Positions 7,092 to 14,657 of a stretch of DNA of 64,000 nucleotides are shown here, piece after piece; the stretch's first letter is position 1; each line of letters starts with the position of its first letter. Source of the DNA: GCA-2748575 sp965222725 (GTDB lineage Bacteria > Pseudomonadota > Gammaproteobacteria > Pseudomonadales > Ketobacteraceae); contig OZ244969.1 of assembly GCA_965222725.1 (NCBI GenBank), forward strand, positions 4,278,001-4,342,000, given 5' to 3'. Below the pieces are notes generated by a model, which worked only from the letters and a program-made list of their open reading frames with translations, did no database searches and was not told the origin of the DNA. The translations under genes were made by a program, and so were the position numbers.

Positions 7092-8678
7092 TCAACGCTT
7101 TTGCCGCTCAAAAAACTGTTCCGCCAGAACCTGCAAGCTGGATGCGAGGCCATTCAAACGCTGGCCCACACTCCGGTTCCCTTCAGACAGATGGGACAGC
7201 TCTTCCGTTAGCTGAGACACCGATGAAGCGTTTTTATTGATGTCCTCCGCTACTGCGCTCTGCTCTTCCACTGCCGCGGCAATTTGTTGATTTGCATCTG
7301 TTAAAGCATCGATCGCCCGGGTCACATTTTGAATGGATTCAGAGGCACTGTTCGCGCGCGACACACTGGCTTTGGTTTGATCCTGCGCTTCATTCATCTT
7401 GGTTACAGCGCGTCTGGTGCCTTCCTGAAGCTTCTCAACCATTTGGGTGATTTCTGTGGTTGATTGATGGGTTCTGTTGGCCAGTGTTCTTACCTCATCC
7501 GCCACCACGGCAAACCCGCGCCCCTGCTCACCGGCTCTTGCCGACTCAATGGCAGCATTCAGTGCCAGCAGATTGGTCTGTTCCGCAATCGCGCGTATCA
7601 CATCCACCACCGAGTTGATGGCATCGCTGTCTTTTTCCAGTTGCTGAAAAGCCAGGGACGCGGACTCGATGCTGTCTGCCAATGTATCGATAGATGCAGT
7701 CATCTCACCTATCTGCGACCGCCCTTTATCAACTTCGCTGGAGGCATCGTTAGCTGATTCTGCTGCACCTGCAGCACTACGGGCCACTTCCTGAATGGTG
7801 AGGCTCATCTCGTGTATGGCGGTGGCCACCTGATCCACCTCGCGGTGTATATCGTTCACATTCACGCTGTAGCGGTCGACCGACGCCAGCAGGTTCGCAC
7901 TCTGTTCAGTCAGCGTTTGTGAATCATCTTTGATGCGGCCGACAATTGCCCCGGTTTCCGTCGAGAGCATTTTAAATGCTAATTCGATCCTTGCAGCATC
8001 ATCGGTGCGCCCCGTGTAAATATGCATGGCAACCGGGTCTTCAGATATGGCTTTGGCCTGTGCAATCGCTTTTCCCATTGGTTTCCATAACCAGCTGAAC
8101 AGGGCCTGTATTGAAGCTGCCAGCAAAAACAGACTGATCACCAAAGGCGCTGTTAAAGAACCGGGTATTGCCATATTAACAGCCACCAGCGCGGTAAACG
8201 CCAGCCATATACCGGCAGTTACTTTGGTGTGTGTGGACAGAGTGGAAGTTTTAAGGAACCGGGGCATGTGCCCCTTGTTAATACGAGCGTAAAGCGCCTC
8301 TGCCCGATTTACCCAGGAACGTTCCGGGTGCAGCCTCACCGATTGATACTCAGCTACCGAGCCGCCGTTCCGAATGGGCGTTGCATAGGCATCCACCCAG
8401 TAATGATCCCCATTCTTGCACCGGTTTTTGACAACCCCCATCCAGGCTTTACCGCTTTTAAGGTTATCCCACATCATTTTAAAGGCTTCTGGTGGCATGT
8501 CCGGGTGGCGGATAATATTGTGCGCCTGGTTTTTCAGTTCGTCTGCGCTAAAACCGGCAACGCGGCAGAACTCCGGGTTGGCATATTTGATAACGCCCTT
8601 AAGCGTGGTAGTGGAAAGCAGGTTTGCTGCCTTGTGATACGAGTGTTCTTTACCCGTAACCGGTGTGTTTTTACGCAA
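7092..8678 (-). CDS. Aer-like PAS-domain methyl-accepting chemotaxis protein
   Basis: PAS domain first (NPEFCRVAGFS..EL, NIIRHPDMP, YWVDAYATPI), then two adjacent membrane segments, a HAMP-like region and a signalling domain with the invariant hairpin core (EQTNLLALNAAIESARAGEQGRGFAVVADEVR). This is the architecture of the redox/energy-taxis receptor Aer. I place the start at TTG 8678: AAAGGAG lies eight bases upstream and the protein then begins RKNTPVT, the usual Aer N-terminus. An upstream TTG at 8696 has no comparable ribosome site. No CheW-binding pentapeptide tail or nearby che genes, so it must feed a remote chemotaxis cluster. Length about 528 aa. Confidence 0.88.
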   Translation of the reverse strand: MRKNTPVTGKEHSYHKAANLLSTTTLKGVIKYANPEFCRVAGFSADELKNQAHNIIRHPDMPPEAFKMMWDNLKSGKAWMGVVKNRCKNGDHYWVDAYATPIRNGGSVAEYQSVRLHPERSWVNRAEALYARINKGHMPRFLKTSTLSTHTKVTAGIWLAFTALVAVNMAIPGSLTAPLVISLFLLAASIQALFSWLWKPMGKAIAQAKAISEDPVAMHIYTGRTDDAARIELAFKMLSTETGAIVGRIKDDSQTLTEQSANLLASVDRYSVNVNDIHREVDQVATAIHEMSLTIQEVARSAAGAAESANDASSEVDKGRSQIGEMTASIDTLADSIESASLAFQQLEKDSDAINSVVDVIRAIAEQTNLLALNAAIESARAGEQGRGFAVVADEVRTLANRTHQSTTEITQMVEKLQEGTRRAVTKMNEAQDQTKASVSRANSASESIQNVTRAIDALTDANQQIAAAVEEQSAVAEDINKNASSVSQLTEELSHLSEGNRSVGQRLNGLASSLQVLAEQFFERQKR

Positions 8679-9025
8679 AGCCCGAACTCCTTTCAATGAC
8701 TAACAACAATAAACAACAACGACTGCACCCAAACACACGACGCAGGACCCTTTACTTTCACCAGCATTAAACAATAGCCGCTCCTCCACTAGTTTAGCAG
8801 GGGATACACTGAATAAATTCTATTTCTGATCTTGGGTTTGCGCTATTGACGCAGATCAGGATCTGTATGACATTTGAACTGCCACGAAAGGGTTTTATGC
8901 GGATGTGGCAAATACTTTCTTTAGTATCAACGAGATAGAGCAGCTATCGTCGAAGTCGTTTGCCAGATTAACCTCGACGATAGCCAGACAGTTTTTTGAG
9001 TGCCAGGAACAGCGTTTGCTTGTGC
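8679..9025. other. 347-bp gene-free stretch downstream of the VPLPA-CTERM gene
   Basis: No convincing gene. It contains a 14-bp dyad CAGATCAGGATCTG (8852-8865) and a perfect 11-bp inverted repeat with a following T-run (8943-8997, listed separately). A 60-codon + strand open frame at 8905-9087 runs through the inverted repeat and lacks family resemblance, so I do not call it. Confidence 0.4.
8943..8997 (+). terminator. Perfect 11-bp inverted repeat plus T6 run, + orientation
   Basis: GCTATCGTCGA (8943-8953) pairs exactly with TCGACGATAGC (8974-8984); TTTTTT follows at 8992-8997 on the + strand. The nearest genes are on the - strand, so as an intrinsic terminator it would face against the VPLPA-CTERM gene. 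It may block antisense transcription or act as a 3' stabiliser for that gene. Confidence 0.5.
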
Positions 9026-9565
9026 TTAGCTGCGACGCTTCACCCAGCCAAACAGACCCAGCATGCCGGATGCAAAAAGCCATATAGCAGCAGGCACCGG
9101 CACGGCAGAAACGTTCATGGAATAGTCCCCGGACTGGAACAGGCCATTTACGCCCCCTACAGCAATGGTGTAAAGGCCGGCATCCGCCAGCGTAATATCG
9201 AACGAGTTGAACGGACCAAATTCAGGGGTACCGTCAACATAAACCGCTGATTCTGCGCCAAAATTAAAGTCGTAATCCGCATCATTATCGAAGCTGCCGA
9301 AAGGATCACTGCCGGCAACCCCCTCGTAGATACTGATGCCGTAATCAAAGGCACCGTCAATGTCGATGGAAAGTACCCTGTCGTCACCAACCGTGATGCT
9401 CCAGAAATCCACACCAATACCGTTGTTCGCACCCCAGCCATCATTGGTAGCAACGGACCCGTTAAAGGAACCTCCTCCGGTTACGTCACCAACGAAAGCA
9501 GCCTGCGCTACCGTAGAGCCGGCCAGGAGGATGCCGGCCGCCAGCATTTTCATTCGGGTTTTCAT
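9026..9565 (-). CDS. VPLPA-CTERM (PEP-CTERM class) exported protein
   Basis: 179-aa protein with an N-terminal signal peptide (MKTRMKMLAAGILLAGSTVAQA), a Gly/Asp/Phe-rich beta-type body and a C-terminal sorting signal: VPVPAAIWLF, a hydrophobic stretch and the basic tail KRRS. This is the VPLPA variant of the PEP-CTERM signal, processed by an exosortase/archaeosortase-type enzyme. No exosortase gene is in the window. Start taken at the ATG at 9565, with GGAGTT just upstream, rather than an ATG eight codons earlier. The gene is bracketed by two hairpins with T-runs on the opposite strand. Confidence 0.85.
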   Translation of the reverse strand: MKTRMKMLAAGILLAGSTVAQAAFVGDVTGGGSFNGSVATNDGWGANNGIGVDFWSITVGDDRVLSIDIDGAFDYGISIYEGVAGSDPFGSFDNDADYDFNFGAESAVYVDGTPEFGPFNSFDITLADAGLYTIAVGGVNGLFQSGDYSMNVSAVPVPAAIWLFASGMLGLFGWVKRRS

Positions 9566-9605
9566 AGTTAACTCCACATACAAATACAATAACGTTTAAG
9601 TGCTC

Positions 9606-9640
9606 ACCCGGCTTTATCTAATGCCGGGTAAGCTTTTTTT
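9606..9640 (+). terminator. Strong intrinsic-terminator-like hairpin with T7, + orientation
   Basis: ACCCGGC (9606-9612) pairs with GCCGGGT (9623-9629), followed by AAGC and seven T residues on the + strand. Both flanking genes (phoX-like upstream, VPLPA-CTERM downstream) are on the - strand, so the U-tract is on the antisense side. It may stop antisense transcription into phoX or, as a plain hairpin, mark the phoX mRNA 3' end. Confidence 0.55.
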
Positions 9641-9655
9641 CGGTTTTCTTTGCGA

Positions 9656-11095
9656 TCAAAGAGCGCCGTTTTCCCATGGGCCGGTAATGGCAAAGGTTAC
9701 GCCGGGCGATTGGATGTTGACGAACAACCAGCGATCATAGAAACAGGCACCGGCGAACTCACGGCTCCGGAAATCTCCGGTATGGTTATCCCAGAAATAG
9801 GCTTTGGTGCCGGGATAAACAGCATCGATCACGTCGATATCACCGGCGTTCAGCACCAGTTGATTTTCAATGAATGGGAAAGTATTACCGGAAGGTGAGA
9901 GACCCACACACAGCTTGGGATTACGGCCACCGTCTTCACACATCAGAATGGAACCACGGGGGCTGATGCAGATGTTGTCCGGGCCATCGACTTCGTGGGT
10001 ACCGGCAGATTCAAAAACCAGTGTCAGCGTTTCTTTGCGTGGATCGTAAACAAAGATTTGGCCGTCATTGGCAGCACCGCCGGAAGTGGAACAGAAGTAG
10101 ATTTTGCCGTCGTCATACCAGCAGCCTTCGCCACGTTCAAAAATGGCAGCGTCAGAAGCCTGGTTAAAGCAACGGTCTACCTTGGCATCGGGATCAGGAA
10201 CTTCCTGCCAGGAAACATTCCAGACAGTACCCTCCACCAGGCCACCGCGCAGATCCAGGCGGCTGGTGCCGGATACAACCAGCGCATACAAACGGCCGCC
10301 GGATTTAAGATCGCCCCACTCCCCGGAGGGCTCGAACTTATAAAAGCCGGATGAACCGGTATCTTCAGTTTCATAAACAAAACCGGTGGCAGGATCAACG
10401 GCAGCGGCTTCGTGAGAGAAACGTCCCATTTCGCGAATTGGCTGGCCATCAGAAATACCAAAGCCCGGTACTTCAAAAACGTAACCGTGATTCATTCCTT
10501 GCGGGCCTTCGTTCCAGGTGTGGAAAGTTTCTTCACAGGACAACCAGGTACCCCAGGGAGTCGGTCCGCCGGCACAGTTTCTGATGGTGCCGCCAAGGCT
10601 GTTCCAGCAGGAAAGGAAACGACCATTAACCACATCAAATAACAGATTACCGGTGCCACCATGCTGGGCGTCGTTATAAACACCACCACCGCTGGCTGGG
10701 TGAGACTTTTGCCCTTCCCCTTCACTCAGCTCGTAATTTCTTACCAGCGCGATCGTGTTTCCGCGTGCAGCTACAACAGCCATACCGTCATGATCAGTAG
10801 GTGTATAGGTTCCGTCAGTCTGACGCTGGCCAGTCCAGCCATAACTTGTGTATTCAAATCCTTCTGGCAGCGCCAACAAATACAAACCAGTGGCTTTGTC
10901 CTGTTTGGGAGTTAAAGGACCGTAATCATCGGAATACGGCAAGCTGGCTGCATTTGCACGATTTGCCGCCAGTGCTGCAAAACCGGCTGCGGCCGCGCCA
11001 CTGCCTTTCATAAAATCACGGCGATTAACCGCAGGGATAATTTCCTCTTTGTCGTTAAAGAGCTTTTCTAGTTCAACTGGTGATTGATTGCTCAT
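9656..11095 (-). CDS. phoX: PhoX/DUF839-family phosphatase, Tat-exported
   Basis: 479-aa protein with a twin-arginine signal (NRRDFMKGSGAAAAGFAALA; Arg25-Arg26), so it should fold in the cytoplasm and be exported by Tat. The body matches the DUF839/PhoX beta-propeller family (TPWGTWLSCEETF, GRFSHEAAAVDP, GPDNICISPRGSILMCEDGG). Characterised members are Ca/Fe-dependent alkaline phosphatases that free phosphate from organic esters. Length is slightly short of some PhoX proteins. A tatABC set lies divergently beyond an IS3 element, as though dedicated to it. No Pho-box-like pattern is recognisable in the 217 bp before the IS. Exact substrate uncertain. Confidence 0.82.
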   Translation of the reverse strand: MSNQSPVELEKLFNDKEEIIPAVNRRDFMKGSGAAAAGFAALAANRANAASLPYSDDYGPLTPKQDKATGLYLLALPEGFEYTSYGWTGQRQTDGTYTPTDHDGMAVVAARGNTIALVRNYELSEGEGQKSHPASGGGVYNDAQHGGTGNLLFDVVNGRFLSCWNSLGGTIRNCAGGPTPWGTWLSCEETFHTWNEGPQGMNHGYVFEVPGFGISDGQPIREMGRFSHEAAAVDPATGFVYETEDTGSSGFYKFEPSGEWGDLKSGGRLYALVVSGTSRLDLRGGLVEGTVWNVSWQEVPDPDAKVDRCFNQASDAAIFERGEGCWYDDGKIYFCSTSGGAANDGQIFVYDPRKETLTLVFESAGTHEVDGPDNICISPRGSILMCEDGGRNPKLCVGLSPSGNTFPFIENQLVLNAGDIDVIDAVYPGTKAYFWDNHTGDFRSREFAGACFYDRWLFVNIQSPGVTFAITGPWENGAL

Positions 11096-11316
11096 TAGTA
11101 CCGCCCTATCTCAGTAAAGTCAGAAAACATTTAAATTAGCCGGCAAAAAACAGATATTTTTTGCGTCAGCCGGGTCGAGTTTTTCGTAACTTTGTTAAGG
11201 CTCAATGATTTATTTTTTAAACTATTTTAATACTTTTCTTAAAGCGGGTATTGATTGATCAGTTTCTTGCTTTATTAATTAAATCAGTCTGTGTTCACAG
11301 AATTTAAACAATGATC

Positions 11317-11337
11317 TTCCCCAGAAAAAGTAGACAC
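11317..11337. repeat. IS3 element left terminal inverted repeat
   Basis: TTCCCCAGAAAAAGTAGACAC; the matching arm is at 12556-12576 and differs only by a GA/AG swap. Confidence 0.8.
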
Positions 11338-11341
11338 AGTT

Positions 11342-12214
11342 TTAAGCGCACATACGCTCATATTCCTGCTCAAATACATTCGGGCTTTTATAACCCAGAT
11401 AACTATGCCGACGCTGGCTGTTGTAAAACATTTCAATATACTCAAACACACAAGCATAAGCTTCCTGCTTGGTGGTGACATCCTCTGGGTAGAGTGCTTC
11501 TACTTTGAAGCGCGCAAAGAAGGATTCCATCGCCGCATTGTCCCAGCAATTGCCTTTTCTGCTCATGCTGGGCTGTACCCCCTCGTCATACAACAGCGCC
11601 TGGTATTCGCCTGATCGATACTGCACACCACGATCGGAATGCAGTATTAACCCCGGTTCAACATTGCGTGCCGCCACAGCCATTTCAAATGCATCTATGA
11701 TCAATTGATTGGTCATGGTGGTATCCAGTGACCAACCGATTATCTTGCGAGAGAACAAATCCATCACCACAGCCAGATACACAAAGGCCTTCTCTATCTT
11801 GATGTAAGTGATATCTGAGACCCACTTTTCATCTGGTCGGCTCGCTGTAAAATCTCGCCTCAACAGATTATCACTGACATGATTATGTGCCAACACGTCT
11901 GGAAAATAGTTGTAGCCTTTCCCATTTCGAGCCATAAGCCCTTGTTCTGACATGATTTTGGCCACAGTATTCTCGCTTATGGCAAACCCTGACTCATTAA
12001 GCTCCAGCGTCATTCGAGGTGAACCATAACGAGATTTAAGCTCATGAAAGCGCTTCACCAACAGTCGCTCAGCTTCTAGCTTTCTCAAATCCCGAGCACT
12101 GGGCTTTCGATTCCGCCATTTATAGTACCCCGAACGACTGACCTTCGCCCATTTACACATCTTGGCCACAGCATACTGGCCGCGCAATGAATCAATGAAA
12201 GCGTACTTCACCAC
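11342..12214 (-). CDS. IS3-family transposase OrfB (DDE integrase core)
   Basis: 290 aa with an HTH_21-like N-terminal part (YYKWRNRKPSARD, RYGSPRMT) and an rve integrase core. The catalytic triad is Asp134 (VSDITYIK), Asp194 (HSDRGVQY) and Glu230 (AAMESFFARFK), with the 35-residue DD-to-E spacing of the IS3 family. There is no proper start: the frame opens with GTG inside the end of orfA. Expression is expected as an OrfAB fusion through a -1 frameshift at the A6G heptamer. Confidence 0.92.
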   Translation of the reverse strand: MVKYAFIDSLRGQYAVAKMCKWAKVSRSGYYKWRNRKPSARDLRKLEAERLLVKRFHELKSRYGSPRMTLELNESGFAISENTVAKIMSEQGLMARNGKGYNYFPDVLAHNHVSDNLLRRDFTASRPDEKWVSDITYIKIEKAFVYLAVVMDLFSRKIIGWSLDTTMTNQLIIDAFEMAVAARNVEPGLILHSDRGVQYRSGEYQALLYDEGVQPSMSRKGNCWDNAAMESFFARFKVEALYPEDVTTKQEAYACVFEYIEMFYNSQRRHSYLGYKSPNVFEQEYERMCA

Positions 12215-12525
12215 TTGTCTTTGCTGAAGTACGCCGTCGCCTTTTTTAGAAATTCGTTTTCCTCTTTGAGATCAGCAATCTCACGCTTGAGTTTACGAAC
12301 TTCCTCACTCTCTTGCTTGGAATAATCGACACCGTTCATACTGTTGAACTGCTTCTCCGACAATCGCTTATATTGACGACGCCAATTATAAATCTGTCCA
12401 GGGTGAATCCCTAACTCTTTTGCCACTTCAGCTGCGCTGGTGTTGGGATCTTCAGAACGGCGAACAGCCTCTCTTCGAAAATCCTCGGTATAGTGGTTGT
12501 ATTTGTTTTTACGCTTTTTAGGCAT
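12208..12525 (-). CDS. IS3-family transposase OrfA (helix-turn-helix)
   Basis: 105 aa. N-terminal HTH_Tnp_1 region (YTEDFRREAVRRSEDPN.., AAEVAKELGIHPGQIYNWRRQYK) followed by a leucine-zipper-like heptad stretch (VRKLKREIADLKEENEFLKKA) that mediates multimerisation. It overlaps orfB by seven bases in the -1 relation usual for IS3 elements. Made alone, OrfA normally represses or modulates transposition. Confidence 0.9.
   Translation of the reverse strand: MPKKRKNKYNHYTEDFRREAVRRSEDPNTSAAEVAKELGIHPGQIYNWRRQYKRLSEKQFNSMNGVDYSKQESEEVRKLKREIADLKEENEFLKKATAYFSKDKW
12241..12247 (-). other. Programmed -1 frameshift heptamer of the IS3 element
   Basis: On the - strand the orfA frame reads CTA AAA AAG, giving the slippery heptamer A-AAA-AAG in the correct phase. 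Shifting back one base continues as GGC GAC GGC GTA and runs without a stop into the orfB frame, so ribosomes can make the OrfAB transposase. Confidence 0.8.
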
Positions 12526-12555
12526 TGTTAATACACCTCGTTAGTTGGTAGTGAG

Positions 12556-12576
12556 GTGTCTACTTTTCTTGGGGAA
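12556..12576. repeat. IS3 element right terminal inverted repeat
   Basis: Reverse complement TTCCCCAAGAAAAGTAGACAC, 19 of 21 identical to the left arm at 11317-11337. Confidence 0.8.
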
Positions 12577-12641
12577 CTTGGACAATTAACGCCTACGCTG
12601 AGATTCCTGATCTAACCACTTTGGTTTGAGGAGCAATTAAA

Positions 12642-12848
12642 ATGGGCCTGAGCATTTGGCAAATACTGTTAGTTGTTGTTTTGTTGATTCTGTTATTTGG
12701 TCGCGGGAAAATTCCTGCACTAATGTCAGATATTGCGGCAGGGATTAAAGGTTTCAGAAATGAAATGGGGGAAGATAAAAACCTCACTACTGACACCTCC
12801 AGCAATGCACAGGAACAAAGCAGACAAAAAAACGAAAGCACCAGTTGA
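12642..12848 (+). CDS. tatA: Twin-arginine translocase subunit TatA
   Basis: 68 aa: one N-terminal membrane helix (LLVVVLLILLF), the conserved hinge FGRGKIP, then an amphipathic helix (LMSDIAAGIKGFRNEM) and a short polar tail. This is the TatA/E pattern; TatA oligomers form the translocation pathway. GAGGAG precedes the ATG. First gene of tatABC, placed directly after the IS3 element, which separates it from the divergent phoX-like gene. Confidence 0.88.
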   Translation: MGLSIWQILLVVVLLILLFGRGKIPALMSDIAAGIKGFRNEMGEDKNLTTDTSSNAQEQSRQKNESTS

Positions 12849-12860
12849 AGGGCGGCTGTC

Positions 12861-13235
12861 ATGTTTGACCTGAGCTGGATTGAATTGATCTTCTGTGCTG
12901 TCCTCACCCTGGTGGTGGTAGGCCCGAAAGACATGCCGAAAATGCTGAAAATGTTTGCAAACGGCGTAAGACGAATCAGAAAGTATTACTCTGATATACA
13001 GTCGGGTATGAGAAAACTTGAACAGGAAGTTGACCTGGTTTCCAGAGAGAATGGTAGCGCACAGTCATGGCAGGATTACCTGCCGGAAAACGTGCAGCGG
13101 CTTCCCGATGATTTTATTCCTGGTCAGATGAGCAGGGAGCAGCACCAGGAAATACGGGACAGATATCAACAACAGGTTAATCAGGCAAAATCACAGTTCG
13201 AAGAAAATGGAAGCAAAAAGAATGACGGGCAATGA
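12861..13235 (+). CDS. tatB: Twin-arginine translocase subunit TatB
   Basis: 124 aa. It starts MFDLSWIEL, then a membrane helix ending in VVVGPKDMPK (the TatB GP(K/R)xLP hinge), an amphipathic helix (MLKMFANGVRRIRKYYSDI) and a longer polar tail. TatB with TatC binds the twin-arginine signal. AAGGGCGG lies upstream. It overlaps the likely tatC start by 14 bases. Confidence 0.82.
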   Translation: MFDLSWIELIFCAVLTLVVVGPKDMPKMLKMFANGVRRIRKYYSDIQSGMRKLEQEVDLVSRENGSAQSWQDYLPENVQRLPDDFIPGQMSREQHQEIRDRYQQQVNQAKSQFEENGSKKNDGQ

Positions 13236-14031
13236 TGATTCCATAGAACTTTCCAAAGCGCCCTTGCTGACCCACCTTGTTGAGCTGAGGCGCCGGCTTA
13301 TTTATTGCCTGTTGTTTTTTACCGTTATTTTCTGCGGAAGCTATTATGTCGTAGAAGACATCTATGGCTTTCTGATGCGCCCTCTTGCCCTGGCATTTGA
13401 CAACCCGGATCAACGACGTATGATCTACACCGGGTTACACGAAGCATTCTTTACTTACCTTAAACTGGCGTTTTGTTCGGCGCTGTTTTTCAGCATTCCC
13501 CTGATATTGATCCAGCTATGGAAGTTCATTGCACCCGGATTATACAAGCACGAACGCAGTTCGTTAGTCCCTGCATTTTTGTTGACCCCGGTATTGTTCG
13601 TGCTTGGAGCTTCACTGGCCTTTTTTGTGATAATGCCGCTGGCCTGGGAGTTTTTTCTGGGTTTCGAACGCCTTGGCGGTGGGAATGGTGTTGCTGTTGA
13701 GCTGGAAGCCCGGGTGAGTGAATACCTCAGCCTGGTTATTCAGTTGATACTGGCGTTTGGCATCGCCTTTGAATTACCCGTTTTGCTGCACGTACTGGCA
13801 AAAGTCGGCTTGATAACCGCTGAATTCTTGCGGGAACACCGAAAGCACATGATAGTGCTCACTTTCCTGGTGGCGGCGTTTATCACGCCGCCAGACCTGA
13901 TTTCACAAATTGCCCTTGGTACGCCGGTATTGATTCTGTATGAAATTTCCATACTTATGATCAAATGGACAAATTCCGACTCAGTGGCTGTGCAAAGGCA
14001 GAAGGCCCTGCAGAGCCAGGGAAGCTCCTGA
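13222..14031 (+). CDS. tatC: Twin-arginine translocase subunit TatC
   Basis: 269 aa with six membrane segments and TatC hallmarks: HLVELRRRLIY at the N-terminus, FCSALFFSIPLILIQLW, and FGIAFELPVLL with the conserved Glu. I choose ATG 13222 (GGAAG eight bases upstream) over the in-frame ATG at 13207. TatC is the receptor for RR signals. These three genes are not beside ubiB/hemB, so they may be a second Tat system serving the neighbouring PhoX-like protein. Confidence 0.9.
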   Translation: MTGNDDSIELSKAPLLTHLVELRRRLIYCLLFFTVIFCGSYYVVEDIYGFLMRPLALAFDNPDQRRMIYTGLHEAFFTYLKLAFCSALFFSIPLILIQLWKFIAPGLYKHERSSLVPAFLLTPVLFVLGASLAFFVIMPLAWEFFLGFERLGGGNGVAVELEARVSEYLSLVIQLILAFGIAFELPVLLHVLAKVGLITAEFLREHRKHMIVLTFLVAAFITPPDLISQIALGTPVLILYEISILMIKWTNSDSVAVQRQKALQSQGSS

Positions 14032-14043
14032 ACGCTTACCGCG

Positions 14044-14472
14044 TTACCGCGCTGGCCCAGAGCATTCACAACCAAAGCCAATGGGATATCCGTCTTTGGT
14101 AACCTCGGTTACACAGGCAATGGACGTATATCCGTAACCGGCGCATTGCTGTGCAAAGTTATTGCAGCCGGTCCATGCACAGTTGCAGTGGGTATCATCG
14201 CAGTGATTTCCTTCACTGGTCTCGGGGTCTACATCCACGGAAATGTAGCTGTTTGCATCCGGTGAATCCAGCAAAGCACTGGAGGTATCCGGGGTAACCA
14301 GCGGGTCGCAACCTGGGCAGCTGTCATAGGAACTGATACGGATATCATCTACCTTGATGAGTGCTGAATCAGTGTCAGTACGGGCCGAAGAAACGGCCGA
14401 CGTTAATGTGAGTATCAGAAATACAGTAGAAATTCGAACCAATGAAAATAGTCTGGCCGCAGAGAATGTCAT
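14044..14472 (-). CDS. Secreted cysteine-rich protein, unknown function
   Basis: 142 aa with an N-terminal signal peptide (LFSLVRISTVFLILTLTSAVSSA) and a mature part rich in Cys, Asp and Ser: CPGCDP, then a C-terminal knot (HCDDTHCNCAWTGCNNFAQQC..CVTEV..GFGCEC). The cysteines suggest several disulfides. I do not recognise the family. It converges on tatC, 12 bp away. Its ribosome site lies in the 3' arm of a long hairpin that ends directly at the ATG, so translation may be conditional. Confidence 0.65.
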   Translation of the reverse strand: MTFSAARLFSLVRISTVFLILTLTSAVSSARTDTDSALIKVDDIRISSYDSCPGCDPLVTPDTSSALLDSPDANSYISVDVDPETSEGNHCDDTHCNCAWTGCNNFAQQCAGYGYTSIACVTEVTKDGYPIGFGCECSGPAR

Positions 14473-14531
14473 GATGTTGCCCTCTTGTAGGTAAATTTAG
14501 CGTATCTCGCTAAAACCCGAGGGCTAACATC
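14473..14531 (-). promoter_or_regulatory. Nested hairpin in the 5' leader that sequesters the ribosome site
   Basis: In mRNA sense the outer arms GATGTTAGCCCTC and GAGGGCAACATC pair over 12 bp with one bulged A. Inside, TTTAGCG-AGATA-CGCTAAA forms a second stem. The 3' outer arm contains the only ribosome-binding sequence (GAGGG) and ends at the base before the ATG of the secreted Cys-rich gene. A translational switch (thermometer, ligand- or protein-controlled) or an attenuator are the options. Confidence 0.6.
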
Positions 14532-14657
14532 AGCGAACTGCGATTGCCAGTTCAGTACATCAGATACTCACAATCACATCTGTATAAAATTACCAAAATG
14601 GGTGCGCACAAATAACCAACCCCCCCAGGGATCTGGCCGGTGGAACGACCGACTTAA

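Larger units (their letters stand above)
11313..12581 (-). mobile_element. IS3-family insertion sequence, apparently intact
   Basis: About 1.27 kb carrying orfA and orfB, with imperfect inverted repeats near the ends (19 of 21 positions match between 11317-11337 and the reverse complement of 12556-12576). ACAAT occurs immediately outside both ends (11308-11312 and 12582-12586) and may be the target duplication; usual IS3 duplications are 3-4 bp, so the exact end is uncertain by one or two bases. It sits in the divergent intergenic region between the phoX-like gene and tatA and interrupts no coding sequence I can see. Confidence 0.85.

Noticed and set aside
8905..9087. 60-codon + strand open frame next to the VPLPA-CTERM gene
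   Set aside because: Runs through a perfect inverted repeat and into the end of the VPLPA-CTERM gene; no ribosome site or recognisable family.
11096..11312. Pho box upstream of the phoX-like gene
   Set aside because: No CTGTCAT-type direct repeats on either strand; the real promoter may have been displaced by the IS3 element.
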